Shown in pieces: positions 1-12,770 of a stretch of DNA of 64,000 nt. Position 1 is the first letter of the stretch, and each line of letters starts with the position of its first letter. The stretch is from Nissolia schottii (taxonomy: Eukaryota > Streptophyta > Magnoliopsida > Fabales > Fabaceae): contig QANU01041584.1 in NCBI GenBank assembly GCA_003254905.1, forward strand, positions 429,410 through 493,409, in the 5' to 3' direction. The translations under genes were made by a program, and so were the position numbers. A model generated the notes under the pieces. The model searched no databases. It was not told where the DNA came from and saw only the letters and a list, made by a program, of their open reading frames with translations.

Positions 1-1200
1 GATCCTAAGGTTGTTACTTAGATGGGATATTTTTTTAGGGTAATATAATTTTGAGAGAATTTCAATTAATTTGTTACAATTTTTATTTTGTTTGGATACA
101 AATGAAAGAAATTTTAAAATTTTAAGTATTTTTTTAGGTATTTTATATACTTCAAAAGAGTGGATTTCAATTTCTTTCTATTCATAAGGAGTTCTACAAT
201 TACATTCATCTCTAATGATTTCTTGATTCTCTTATCCTCAAACTCTACCACCAATCTTCATTTACTACTCATTATCATTGTCGGTTGGCCACCGTCAAAC
301 ACCGACCAACCATTGTTGAACGCTGGTCGACTATCGTTCGGCCACCAACGAGCCCTTGTTGACTACCGACGAGGCCCAGCGGCTAATTGTCGGTTGGACC
401 TCACCTGGTCACCAGTCAGACCCCGCCTAAAGTAGGTAAACACAATTTCATTATTCAAACAAAGTATTTGGTAATGATGTAATATAATTATTTTATCTAC
501 ACTATCAATTTTTAAAATGAAAGAAATTCAATTGAATCATTTAAATTATGTCGCATTTCAAATTCCTTAAAATTTGAAAATGCTCCCATCCACACACATC
601 CTAAGATGTTTAACTCCCTAATGTTTTATAGTAGTGCAAATTGACTCTTATTAATTTAACTAAATTACCCTTATTTATTTTTCTTCCATCTTCTCCTATC
701 CATCACAAAGATAAAGTTATAGTTTGTTCATGTAAATGTCAATTTGTACGATTATAAAATGCTAGGGTCAATTTGCCTCTTAAAAATTTTGGGCATAAAA
801 TACACATAGCATGTAACTTTTTTCCGTAAAAAATATGGATCTTACTAATTTTATCTCAAAAATATTTGGTGTACATCATTTTTATGCCACTAATCTATCA
901 CCACATTAAATGTACATTTTTAATCTTTTCTAACCCACTCTCCCTCACACAATGAGACTCCTCCTCTTCTCCTCTCTTCCTATTCATTTTTTTCCTTTCT
1001 CTCTTCCCTTCTCTTTTATTTTTCCTTTTTTTTATTTGTCACATATGTTTTTTTTCTTTCATTTTTTCAGTTTTTCTTGTTTAATTTTATTCAATTAAAC
1101 TTTTCTTTATTTTTTCTTTTTCGCTTTTTTTTCTTCTTTTTCACAAGACATTTGTGGATCAAACATTTCTCATTTCTGTTTTCATCATTTTTTTGTTTTA
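1..1200. other. AT-rich intergenic DNA, no gene seen
   Basis: I see no gene here. The stretch is AT-rich with pyrimidine-rich runs around 940-1190. A short open frame at 160-435 has no recognisable domain, and its composition does not stand out from the surroundings. Confidence 0.6.
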
Positions 1201-1205
1201 GGTAG

Positions 1206-1776
1206 TTCAAAAGTTTGTGTATGTTGAAAAAAAATTGTACATAGTTCAAAAGTTTGTGTAAGTGTGTGCCACGGTTTTCTTTTTCGTCGTCATTTTCGTA
1301 CGTCAGTCATAATTTTCATTTCTGGATTTTAAAAATTGTGTGTATATGTAGAGAAAAGTTTGTGTATTATTATTCAAAAGTTTGTGCACATAAGCAACAA
1401 AGTTTTCTTCTTCATCTTCGTGTTTGTGCTCGTTTTCGTTTCGATCATATTTTTTGTTTTTAGTTGTTCAAAAGTTTGTGCACGTAAGTACCAAAATTTT
1501 CTTATTCATTATTTTTGTTTTTTTATTTGTTTCTACTTGTTGAAAAGTTTGTGCTTGTCATGTCAAAAGTTTGTGCATGTACTTAAAAATGCTTGTGCAT
1601 GGTAGCAAGTGAGTCCATACGCTTAGAGTATGAGTGGGAAGCAGGGGATAGAGTGCGACAATTACTTTTTGCTATTTACTGTGTCATATATTCGATCTGA
1701 TTTAGTTCCATATATGAAAAATGTTTGTATATGGATGTAGAAAAAATCTGTACATGTGTGTGCAAAAGTTTGTGTA
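1206..1776 (+). repeat. Scattered array of a 15-16 bp motif (TTCAAAAGTTTGTGYA)
   Basis: At least nine copies of TTCAAAAGTTTGTG(T/C)A or close variants lie on the same strand, at about 1206, 1245, 1352, 1373, 1467, 1540, 1563, 1586 and 1762. Spacing is irregular, from about 20 to 180 bp, so this is not a simple tandem satellite. Pyrimidine-rich spacers separate the copies. Short open frames over the array encode repeated K-V-C-A or K-F-V-H type peptides, which I take as a by-product of the repeat and not as genes. A hAT-type MITE starts 27 bp after the last copy. Confidence 0.65.
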
Positions 1777-1802
1777 TTTAGAGCTATTGTGTATATCATA
1801 TG

Positions 1803-2483
1803 TAGGGGTGCTCATGGGCCGGGTTGGCCTTTACCCGAACCCGACCCTATATTTAGACTGGATCAATTTTGAGGACCTGGACCCGACCCTAAACTCGATA
1901 GACCCCAATCATCTTTGGGCCGAGTTAAAACTCAAGTTTAGACTTGGCCAAAAATGGGTCAAAACTATCCCAAACTTCAAAATAAAAAATAACATCCATT
2001 AAAGAAATAAAGTTTAAAAAATTGTAAGCTAAACGTTACATTTCATAACTAAATACTCATTAGTTTCAAACATTACAACAAAATGACATAAAATTTATAA
2101 TCTTAGAATTCACATTCAAACTTTCATAGTTTTAGTGGAACATAAACAAAAAAAAAATAAGTGCATTACAATAGATTTCTACACACCAAAGTAGACATAG
2201 TTTAACTACAATAGACACCAAAATAGACATGGTTTAAGAAATAGACACCAAAATAGACATGGGCTATGGGATGAGAAGGAAAGAAAATAAAAAATGCATA
2301 GTATAGTAGTGTATGCGAACTGGGTCGGGTGACCCGAGATTAAACTTGAACCCAATATGAATTAAAATTGGATTCTTTTTAGAGTTGTTTAAAATCTGGT
2401 TTAATTAAAATCAGACCAAATTCGACCTGAATGCTTTGGGCCAGTCCAGGTTAGCAAGCAGAACCGGGTTATGAACACCCCTA
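1803..2483. mobile_element. hAT-type non-autonomous element (MITE)
   Basis: The ends are inverted: TAGGGGTGCTCAT at the left and ATGAACACCCCTA at the right. They are flanked by a perfect 8-bp duplication, ATCATATG, at 1795-1802 and 2484-2491. An 8-bp target duplication and these end sequences are typical of the hAT superfamily. Just inside each end is a GC-richer block with GGGCCGGGTT-like and AACCGGGTT-like sequence that is also partly inverted. The 681-bp body has no transposase-like frame, so it would depend on an enzyme supplied elsewhere. The perfect target duplication suggests a fairly young insertion, while the imperfect inner ends suggest some decay. Confidence 0.85.
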
Positions 2484-2491
2484 ATCATATG

Positions 2492-5400
2492 GTGGCTAAA
2501 TGGTGGCAGGAAAATGAGTGTACATGTAACAACACTCATTTTATCTAAGATATATTTACATATTTATAGAATCTATTAACATTTTTGTGAGTATACCTTC
2601 GGTGAAATACTTTTTGACACTCATGTCACCTTGCTTCAAGAAGGCGATTTCTTTCTGAAGATTGAAAATGAGAAAGAGATTGCCTTGGGAGAAACACTTT
2701 GAGTTTCTGGTGAGGGAAATTCAAATTCAGAGAGATTTAAACTAAGGATCTATTAGGGAGATTTAAACTAATGGACTATGTGAGAAACACATCAATGAGT
2801 TTGACACTACATTTTGACTAAAAAAGCCTTAGATGCAACGGATTTATGGGTCTTCCCAAATATATACTCTTCACTTAGCCCATGATTCATCAATATTGCG
2901 AGATTTTACATTCACATGTAAAACAGGACACAATGAATCCAAGAAATGAGTGATCCACAAGAGGACCATCATGTTGGGTGAATTGGATCAAGCTGCACAT
3001 CCATCAAAATTGAACTATCAACGGACCAGAGTTTGTTCTTCAAGAAAAGACTCATCCTCATCGAGCGTGCTCAACTATGGTAATTTGATCCATTCAATAG
3101 TGTTGAAAACACCAGAGACAATTTTTTGTTGGGGCGGAGATAATATGCATTAGAGAGATATTCTTGAAGACTCTCGAAAAGAGGTGCAAGTGTGGCCATG
3201 GTGAATATAACCATGGCAGAAGAGGAAAACTGAGAGTGAAGGAGGAGAATTCAGATCGAGGTTAGGCTAAAAAAGTTTTATACGGTAAAATGATATAAAA
3301 AAAAATACAATATTTTAGTACTTTGGTGTAATGTATCAAATGATGGTAATTTATCATAAATCACTATTATTAGTGACGATTTATTAAAATAGTATAAATA
3401 ATAACAAAATAAAAAATATTAGCCATTTATTAAAATAATAACAAAAATAATAAAATATATAAATCGCTACACATGATTGTGATTTACATATTTTATTATT
3501 ATTTTTATTACTATTTAATTTATTAAAAAAATCATCACTTCTTAAATAATTTTTACGAAACAACAACAACACTAACATTTATACTTTGTAAATCCTACTG
3601 TCATGTGGATTTTCCGTAAAAGAGTTTGTTAATACAAGCTGATATGATATGGGCATCTATATTGTGTGGACCCGAATCAATAGGATCCAATGTTACTAAA
3701 TATAAGAGCTGTTAAATTGTGTCGTATACAATAAATTGTTTTCTTGTGTCATAGCGTCATGTTCATAATATAAAAAAAGAAAAAATTGTTTATAAGGCAT
3801 TAGGAATAGTCTATTAGTGAGGTCGTGAAAAGCTTAGGTAGAATATACGAATGAAGTTAAAGATTTGAACTTTAATGTCACTGATGTAAAAAAAAACTTG
3901 CATAGCGTTCATACCATAATAAAACCGGGTGGGGCAACCCATAACTATGTCGAATATGGCCACTAGCTACAACGAAGTGCTTTATGGTAGAGAATAATTA
4001 GGGTACAGGTGCTAGCTGGATAACCCTCCGTTCTCCCTTGCTATATATGCCCAGCTGTCTTTCTTCTTGCTTTACATTCAATTTTGAGCTTTAACAGTCT
4101 TTAATATAAATGGATGCGTGATGATGTAACCAGAGAGATTTTTTTATGACTTTATTATATGTAAATTTTTATTTTTGATGGTGTTCTCATGTGAGGCCCA
4201 AGTTAAGACCTACCTTCTTAATTCAAATAAATAAATAAATGACTTCCACACCTCATCTAATTAAATTACTCATTTTATTTTTAAATAATTATCTATTTTT
4301 ATTTTGTACGGATATTAAGAAAATAATTGAAAAGTTTTAAAGTTAAATTTTTTTAATAATATTTAAAAGATTGTCCTCATTAATTTTTGCATCTATTATT
4401 TTATCTTTCTTCTTGTACTTTCAGTAAATAGGAGTATACAAATAAATAAAATTATTAATATTATTATCTAAATTTAAAAAGTAGAAAATTATTTATAAAA
4501 ATACTATGATAATTATTTTGAGAACATAGGAATTAATGTTTTGCACTCTATTCCTATTGTTCATGCATATATAGTGTAGCTGATTGGGAAGACAATATTG
4601 CCAACAATCCCATCCCCGGGAGACAGTGGCAGCAACAAACATTGATGGATTCTTGAAAGCATTCCAATGTAGCTTTCTAAGAGCAACCTATACAATATTT
4701 TCGCTCAATTCAATCACAAGTAACAATAAGAAAGAAAATGTTAAGAGAGTCATAAACTTTTTACTTGAATTTATTTATTATTTATGTCATGACATGTACG
4801 TGCCTTGAATTAAAATGACATGACATGTATATACTTTGATCCTGTTTATTGCTGTTGCAACTCAAATGATATGGTTGTATTCTCTTGTTCTAGCATTGGG
4901 GTTTTGTCCCACTTAGTTTTTTTTTTTTGAGAAGTTTTAATGGGAAATGATTTTCATGAATTGCATGTGTTTTATTGTCTTGCTCATTGACTTATGTATC
5001 TGTTTGCCTAAGTTTAGGTTTAAGCTTTTCATTCATCTAAAAAAAAATGACAAGTGTGCCAATTTTTAAACAAAAAGGTTAAATATATAATTTTATTTCA
5101 TCTAACTATTACTATTATTTTCTGTCAAAAATTCTGACAATAAATTTTGGTCATTTTAAGGATTAGGCTTTCTCAAAAGGACAAATATCTGTGTAATCAT
5201 GCAAATTTCGTTATTCCACAACACACTATATATGTAGTTAATTAATTACTATGATTATAGTGAGCTAAATTAATACATGATCACATTTCCGTATATCTTT
5301 TCCACATCAAACACGAACCACTTATGACAATATTAATTTCAAGGCAAGTACTGTGTGATATCGTACCAATTTTTTCAAGCTCAATGAGGTACATCTTAAT

Positions 5401-6731
5401 TCCTAATGAATGCGAATCTTATTTTGGGGTATGAAAATCCAAGGAATTTAATCTATATGTTCTCGAAAGTTTGAACATATAGGACCATCGTGGTGGGGTC
5501 TCAATAGTCAAAATTGCAAAGGTTGGTCTAGAAACCGAGGTTTCCCACACATATAATATATGTATAAAAATATAGAATAATTATCTGAGTTCAAAGTTCA
5601 TACATTATAAATTAGATGTTTCTGTTCCTTTCTGTCTTGAGAACAGTTGAGTTTGTTTTTCCTTACGTATCATTTACGGTGCAAATTTTCACCGCAGAAT
5701 GAAATGTTCTTATACTTATAAATATTTCTATCGCAAACTTGTCTATTACCAATTTGTGGCGAGGAATTCATGTCTGTCGTAAAGACTACGGCCTACTAGC
5801 TAACCAAAACATTATCAATTCCCAAGGTTGGCTCCACCAAATTAATTAAGCAAGTCTGGTGGCTTTCCTCTCACTAACATAACTGCCAATAGAAGATTCA
5901 TTGGTCACTTATTGCAACCTGATAACTCATTCTCTTTGCAACAACATGGCCAATTTATCTCCTCCCCTACATCACTAGGAAACTGTGAGGATTCTCCCTT
6001 GTGTCAAGAACTCACTAGTTCAAGGTCCTTTCCTCTCTGTTGACGATGCCCTTACATGCTGGCTTAGTTATGCTAAAGGAAGGATACTATTAGTTTGGAT
6101 TTTGATTAAGTTTAAATTCAAGTATTGTTAGATCTGTTCAGTTTATCATTTATCTGAATAAGTTATCTTGTGTGATCCATCTATCTATTTAATAGATTCT
6201 CTAACATGACTCACGCTTTGAGTTTAACTAGCCTTTGTTCAAAACGTCTTCAAGTTAAACCCTTCATTGTATTTAAGTGACACTACTCTTATATGTGGAA
6301 AAGTTGTGTTATTTCAACTCATTTTACATGGGGTATCGTGTTGACTTACATCATATCTACTATTAGATGAGACTTCAATGAGACTTAAACCTAATAAAAT
6401 CTCATCGGTCTAATGATGGATATATATAGGTACTTAGGTAGTGAAGTTGACATAATATCTCATGTACAATGAGTACAAATATCATTTATCATATTGTATT
6501 AATAGAGAATTTCATTAACTTCATATATACCAATGATTACATGTATGGTCTTATTAAAGACGATCATATTTGAGTATTTAAGATCACATAGAGATATGTT
6601 TCTATCAACATCGACTTGTCTATACTTTAAAAATATTCCAACTCAAGATTATTGATTAAGAAAAACCGAAAAAGAAATTAATTGCACTTAAAATTGATTA
6701 ATCCTCAAGTTAAAAATGAGTTTTTTTTTTT
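2492..6731. other. Intergenic DNA, no gene seen
   Basis: About 4.2 kb with no supported gene. Short open frames at 2950-3153 and 4584-4808 lack known motifs, and splice sites around them do not lead to further coding sequence. Around 3290-3570 the DNA is very AT-rich and partly self-complementary, perhaps a decayed MITE. Confidence 0.5.
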
Positions 6732-6770
6732 CCCCTTTCCCCCGGGAGTTGGGTTTGGGGGGAAGGGGTT
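6732..6770. repeat. G/C homopolymer inverted repeat
   Basis: A C-rich block (CCCCTTTCCCCC) is followed after a few bases by its approximate reverse complement (GGGGGGAAGGGG), directly after a run of T. It stands out sharply from the AT-rich surroundings and lies just outside the left end of a Mutator-like element. It could form a hairpin, or it could be a local sequencing artefact. Confidence 0.6.
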
Positions 6771-6783
6771 AGCTAAGATTGAA

Positions 6784-8085
6784 GTTTTTTTTACTATAAT
6801 ACTCCTGTGACCAAAATATATTACCATGGACTCACCAAACCGTTTGGCAAATTTGCCTAAAACACGTCAAATCGTTTGGCGACTTTGCCTAGAACACGCC
6901 AACGCGTTTAACGATTTTGACAAGAAGTCGCCAATGTGTTTGACAATGTGGCATAGAATTCGCCAACTCGTTTGACGTTTTTAACGGTAAATCGCCTATA
7001 GATTTGGCGATTTCGATCCAACCACATCACCTCCATTAACTTGTTATTTTTGTAACTGCATATGATTTACGTAGACTCAATCCTTCCAAAACTGATTTTT
7101 TTTAATTAAAAAAAACAGGAACCAACTCATTAAAGATTAAAAATAATTATTTTTAACAGCTATTTAATGATTATTTTTAACCATCTCTTTAAAAATTATT
7201 TTTAATCTTTAAAGATTATTTTTAATTCTTTAATTAATCTTTAAAGATTATCTTTAACCCGCTCTATAAAATAATCTTTAAAAAAATAGTTAAAAATAAT
7301 CTTTAAAGAGTTGGTTAAAAATAATTTTTAATCTTTAAAAATTAATTTTAACTAGCTCTTTAAATATTATTTTAACCAACTTAATGATTATTTTTAATCT
7401 TTAAATCTTTAATTTTTAAATTAATTCTTTAAATATTATTTTTAACCAAATATTTAAAGACTATTTTTAATCTTTAAAGATTAATTTAAAAAATAATCTT
7501 TAAAGAGCGAGTTAAAAATAACCTTTAAATATTATAAATAATATTTAAAGATATGGTTAAAAGTAATCATTAAAGATTAAAAATAATATTTAAAGAGTTG
7601 GTTAAAAATAATCTTTAAAGAGTTGGTTAAAATTAATTTTAAAGATTAGGTTAAAATTAATTTAATAATCTTTAAAGAGTTGGTTAAAAATAATCATTCA
7701 AGATCTCGTTTGATTTCAGATTTTTTAGATTTTGGAGGTACGAATGTTTTTAAAAAAAATTAGTTTTGGAAGAAGTTGGTCACGTGAATGAGATGCAATT
7801 ATAAAAGCAACAAGTTAGTGGGGTGATACAGTTAATGGGGGTTGGACCCAAAATCGCCAAACAATTTACATTTAAAAATGCCAAACGAGTTGGTGAATTT
7901 TATATCAAGTTGCAAGACACGTTAGCGGCTTCTTGTCAAAATCGCCAACGTGTTGGCGTGTTCAAGGCTAATTCACCAAACTGTTTGGCGTGCTTTAGGA
8001 AAATTTGGTAAGTCCTATGTGATCCTACCATACCGACTTAGCCGCCACGCTGTACCAAATAGGTGTAGTGCTATAAAATATTTTA
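6784..8085. mobile_element. Mutator-like element with sub-repeated inverted ends
   Basis: The segment 6784-7045 is an imperfect inverted repeat of about 7805-8085. Both arms share an ordered series of roughly 35-bp units containing palindromic GCCAA...TTGGCGA-type sequence and end in a T-rich terminus (TTTTTTTACTATAATACTCC at the left). The centre, about 7080-7700, is an AT-only array of units such as GGTTAAAAATAATCTTTAAA in both orientations. No transposase or host-gene frame was found. The long, internally repetitive inverted ends resemble those of the element at 39749-42580, so I place it among non-autonomous Mutator-like elements. The outermost bases and target duplication are not clear, so both boundaries are approximate. 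Confidence 0.65.
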
Positions 8086-8423
8086 AAACAATAATATTTT
8101 AATAATATATTATGGTAACAAAGTTATTAGAGGAAAAAAAAAATCCCAAGATCGAAAACAGGACAGACTTTTTTTTCATTAAACGGAAATTGTAGCACAA
8201 GATGACAAAACCACTATAATATTTTTTTCCAAAATGAGGATATCATGTGCTTCTCACCTAAAAACATAATAATAAATATAGCCTAGGAGGGTCATGTGCT
8301 CTTCATTTTCTTTGTCATCTCCCATTAGTTGATATTATTTAAGAGTGTGGTCATGTGCTCTTGATTTCACATCACACAAGTCTTCCTAGCTACTATATAC
8401 CTTCCCACACATGCAATGCAATA

Positions 8424-8709
8424 CTTCCTCGGTTTAATATTAGTTATTATTCGCTTTCTTTTTTTATGAGGGTATCAAAAGATATTGAAAGATTTAAAAA
8501 AAGGAAGTTGATAATATTTTATTTAACGAGGTAGAGAGTTATTAATACAAGAGGAAGAGAATTATTATAATGCATAAATATAAGTATAAGAGAGAATTTA
8601 TTTTATAAAAATATGTTAAGAAAAAAATAACTAATATTATTTAAATTTAATAAAGTATTTGAGAAATGCCAAAATAAAATTGTGAACAACTCATATAAAT
8701 GAGAGGGAG
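8424..8709. mobile_element. Stowaway-like MITE
   Basis: The 286-bp segment starts CTTCCTCGG and ends GAGGGAG and is flanked by TA on both sides, as in Stowaway (Tc1/mariner-type) MITEs. Inside the left end is TAATATTAGTTATT, whose reverse complement AATAACTAATATT lies near the right end, so the element folds back on itself. There is no coding capacity. The terminal match is imperfect. Confidence 0.65.
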
Positions 8710-8711
8710 TA

Positions 8712-10210
8712 CAGTATAGTATTTCACTGTTCAAACATCATCATCTGTTTTTCTTTTGACCATTGAACAAAACATAAATTGGAACCTATTCTATCCTTAG
8801 GTGGCCTAATTTCGGCTTAAGTAACTAGCCTGTTTTTTGTTGCACAATAATTAATGATGTTAGAAATAAGTTATGGCAGAGGGCACTTAAATGGTGTGAG
8901 CACTTTGGGCGACAGTCTTAATGAAGGGGTTATTTGCTATGTTCAATAAGTGGATGCTGATATGGTTTTCACACACACGAAAACTGCAAAGCTATAATTC
9001 AACTTTTTTTTAGAGAATTCGGTGATGCTTAATTTATGTTTTATGCACTTTAGAAGATAAAATTACTTCGGTCAATTTCACTAATATAATTAATACTTTA
9101 ATCTCTTTATTAATATTATTAAAACAAATAGTGCTACTTTGATATTTAAAATTTAAAAATATTTTAAAATTCTTAAAATCTAATTCATAAAAATTGAAAA
9201 ATTTGGACATAAACTTTGGAACAAAAGCAATATTTGTTTAAATTTAATGAATGAAAAAATATTTTATGCTTTATTTTTTTAAAATTATTATTTCTAATTT
9301 ATTAAAAAAGTTAACAATATTTTTGGTTTTATTTTTAATATTTATTAAAAAAAATTAAATTTAATAAATGTTTTAGTTCAGTGAAACGGTCATCCTATGA
9401 AGTTAATATATTCAAAGAATTCAATTAAATGTAGTATTTATATAATTTTTTCTATAAAACATGTAGTATTTATAAGCTCGCTATGAGACTCCTATTTCTT
9501 TTGAGGGACTTCAGTTGAATTGAGATAGGTTCTTAATAAGATGACATAGATAAATAATAATTCTACCGCGATAAAAGAAAACTAAAAATCTATTATTTTA
9601 TTTGTCCTTCCTAGAATTTGTAGGACCACATATTTTTTGGAACACAGCAATACTAATTAGGGTAGGGTGAAGGAATAATCTAGGTATTGAAAGACTAAAT
9701 TAGGTATTATATTTTTACTCCTCCTCAAAAGGAGAACAAAAGTGTATTGTATTATAATAAACGTAGGAGCATTAGCTAAGCAATTGTAGTGTTTACCTTT
9801 GTCCTCAAGTTATGCCATTGCCCAAAGAAAAAGAAAATATATAGATGTGGATCTACTCTACTCTATGTTTATACAGGAACCTATGTTTATTATCTTATTG
9901 TACTATATATATAATTTGTTTTAGAAAGAGCGAGAGATATCTATGTGAGAAATTGAAAATGAGAATAAGACAGAGAGAGATAAGGTAGAATTTTTGGAGT
10001 GACGAATGTGTCACGTGGTGATGCATCTTTGTTCATGCAGCCCACCACTACTTTGGCCCTTTTAACTTAAAGAAGAGTGAGAAGAACAAGAACAACTCTC
10101 TTTGAAACCGTTAGCGGACTTTGCAAGGCATAATTATTTAAAATTTATGTTCAGTATATATTATTGGTATAATGTTTTTATGAAAAAATTTAACTATATA
10201 TAGATATAGT
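8712..10210. other. Intergenic DNA, no gene seen
   Basis: AT-rich sequence without an open frame longer than background and without recognisable RNA genes. Confidence 0.55.
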
Positions 10211-10409
10211 CCCTCAACCAATAGTCTCAAGTTTAAAGTTTCTAATAGAGGGTCTAGATTAAACTAGTTAGTTGGTTTTTTATTTTTCTCGATTAAATTA
10301 TTGACATTTAAATTTTATTATTAGGAATCTAATTAACTTGATCCAACCAGACAAAAGGGTCTCTTATAGGTGTAGGAGTTGATTTGAGCTTAAGACTATT
10401 GATTAAGGG
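10211..10409. repeat. Palindromic repeat, possible small MITE
   Basis: The segment beginning CCCTCAACCAATAGTCTCAA at 10211 is matched in reverse complement by the segment ending at 10409, where the minus strand reads CCCTTAATCAATAGTCTTAA. The arms are about 27 bp with several mismatches, and weaker similarity continues inwards. I saw no clear target duplication, so calling it a transposon is inference. Confidence 0.45.
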
Positions 10410-11430
10410 ATTAAAGCCCACCATTACCTTGATCAACTTTGCATTGTTATGTTAGTTGAGTTCTTGATAATAAGGTTTGAATATTAGTGATTTAGTTAAG
10501 ACCTAAAAGCATAATTTTATTATAATTATCTTAAAAATAAAATATAATTAAGATTATGATGTAGTATTACGCTCTTTGTTTTTGAATAAATGTCCACATT
10601 TCTATTTTAATACTTTTATAAATAATTATTTACTTCTTAAATTTAGATAATATTAATTATTTTCTTTTCTATTATACTCTTATTAAATAAACTTACTAAT
10701 AAATATTAGCAAAAAGAAAACATAAAAATAAAATATTACATAGAGATAACTTTATAAAATATTATGAACTTTAATTATTTTCTAAATATATATATATATA
10801 ACTCAAAGTAAATAATTAATCGAAAACCCTGCAGAAATACCAAAATCAGCTTTTATTATGAATTGCTATTCCTTTATTGTATCCATCTTAATATTAATGT
10901 CTATCTATTTAAGATAATACTTAAAACCTCTTTTATTTTATTCAATAATACTTAAACTCTAGTTTTATCAAAAGATGAAAAAGGTTATATAATAATATAT
11001 TTTTGTTATGGTTGATTTGAAAATAAAAGATAAAATAATTGGGGGGACAAAAACACAACAAATGTTGTCGAACCTGGTGAATGGTGATAGCTAGCCTCTT
11101 GCACAAAAAGACATCCACATCCTTCTCAATCCAGCTACATTCCAATGTTTGCTGACTAAGTTTCCATAATTGCCCTCTCCAGAAGAAGCTAGAGTAGACC
11201 GTCACCCATAAAACATAGCTACCATTATATAATAATTATATAATGATATAATAATAAAACACACACATCAAACAAATAAAAATAAATAAATAACACACTA
11301 ATAAATTCATTTGTCATCAAAATTTGGTGTAGAAAATGATATTTGTACAAGTAATAAAATTAAAATGACATCCATCACTTTGTGAGAGAAGTTGGGAAAG
11401 AGAATAAATAAGGATAAAAAAATAAATAAA
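10410..11430. other. Intergenic DNA, no gene seen
   Basis: AT-rich. A short minus-strand open frame at 10942-11205 covers a small GC-richer patch around 11040-11210. It shows no known motif, and I do not call it a gene. Confidence 0.5.
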
Positions 11431-11654
11431 CAGTGAGCCTAATATATTTTGTAATAGGGTAGTTTTACTTAAACAATGTTTTCGGACAAAAAATATAAGG
11501 GACATCATATTTATTATGAGTAACATGATAAAATTAGTGTATTGTCCATTATTTGTTTGGGACATGTTGCTCATAATAAATGTGTTATCCTTATACTATT
11601 ATAAAAAAATGTTATTTAAGTAACATTACTTTATGTGATAAGAGTCTTGTAGTG
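11431..11654. mobile_element. Fold-back MITE, possibly CACTA-type
   Basis: Two arms of about 100 bp are imperfect inverted repeats. For example, TTTATTATGAGTAACAT near 11508-11524 faces its reverse-complement relative near 11567-11584, and GTTTTACTTAAACAATG near 11462 faces a related arm near 11610-11630. Read on the minus strand, the right end begins CACTACAAG, which is the usual start of CACTA (En/Spm) elements. The left end begins CAGTGAGCC, which is only similar. No 3-bp target duplication is obvious. Confidence 0.5.
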
Positions 11655-11901
11655 CTTGTTGTAATGATAAGATATACAAATGACATACTCTTTTTAGTAT
11701 GAGTTGTGTTATTTATTTGTATTTATTTTAGTGTTGAACACATTATTAATGTATACTAATTTATTGGCAGATGGATTTATAATAGAATTTACCTTTTGAG
11801 AAGATTTCATTTAGTAGTAAATAGATAAATTTTAATACAATATCTCACATCAAAATCATCATAAGTAATGTTTTTTTTATGATATATATGCCACTAACAA
11901 T

Positions 11902-11925
11902 TATATATATATATATATATATATA
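11902..11925. repeat. (AT)n microsatellite
   Basis: About twelve AT dinucleotides in an uninterrupted run. Confidence 0.9.
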
Positions 11926-12033
11926 ATTTAAGTAGTTTGACACATTTATTTTTTAAAAATGTTTTAAATTTGATTTTTTTTTGATGTAACCGCCTACATC
12001 TAAATCTTATTATTAAAAATCTAACTAATCTAA

Positions 12034-12770
12034 CTTAATTCAACTGAAGTCTCTAGAAAAGAGAGAAATAAAAATATTAACATTAAATATTTTTCCCTGT
12101 AATAAACTAACTAAATTTGAGTCAGAGTAATTAAAATCCAATAAATTTTAGATATGTACTTATTGACTAGGTAAAAACAAATATTTTTATTAACAATTTT
12201 GTATTTAAACATGTAGAAAAAAATATTTACATCTTGTTACACTCTCACAATATATCATAGGACTCACTTTACAAGTGACTTCAGCAAACCGAAGTCTCTA
12301 GAAAGAGAGAAATAAAAAATATTAACATTTAAAAACATTTTTTCCTATAACAAACTAACTAAATTTGAGTCAAAATAATTAAAATCTAATAAATTTCATA
12401 TACATACTTATTGACGGGAAAAAACTAATATTTTTTATTATCAATTTTATATTTAAACATAAAAAAATATTTATATCTTATTACCCTCTCAGAATATATT
12501 ATAGAATTCACTTTATATAGGCTTAATTCAACTAAAGTCTCTAGAAAAGAGAAAAATATAAAATATTAACATTAAAAACTTCTTTTCTTGTAATAAACTA
12601 ACTCAATTTGAGTCAAAATAATTAAAATCCAATAAATTTTAGATAGGTACTTATTGACTAGGAAAAGAAACAAATATTTTTTTTATTATCAATTTTGTAT
12701 TTAAACATAAAAAAATATCTACGTTTTATTATATTCTCATAATATATCATTTGACTCACTTTAAGAAGTG
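12034..12770. repeat. Three tandem copies of a ~244-bp unit
   Basis: Copies start at about 12034, 12278 and 12522. Each contains in the same order GAAGTCTCTAGAAA (AAAGTCTCTAGAAA in the third copy), an AATATTAACATT block, AACTAACT(A/C)AATTTGAGTCA, AATTAAAATC(C/T)AATAAATTT, TACTTATTGAC, ATTTAAACAT and a final (T/G)ACTCACTTTA-like block. The copies differ at many positions and by small indels, so the duplication is not recent. No open frame spans a unit, and a larger satellite array is not seen. Confidence 0.85.

Noticed and set aside
2950-3153. 67-codon open frame on the + strand
   Set aside because: No recognisable motif and no splice partners; length is within background.
10560-10820. Second Stowaway-like MITE
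   Set aside because: The left edge looks similar to a Stowaway end but no matching inverted right end or TA duplication was found.
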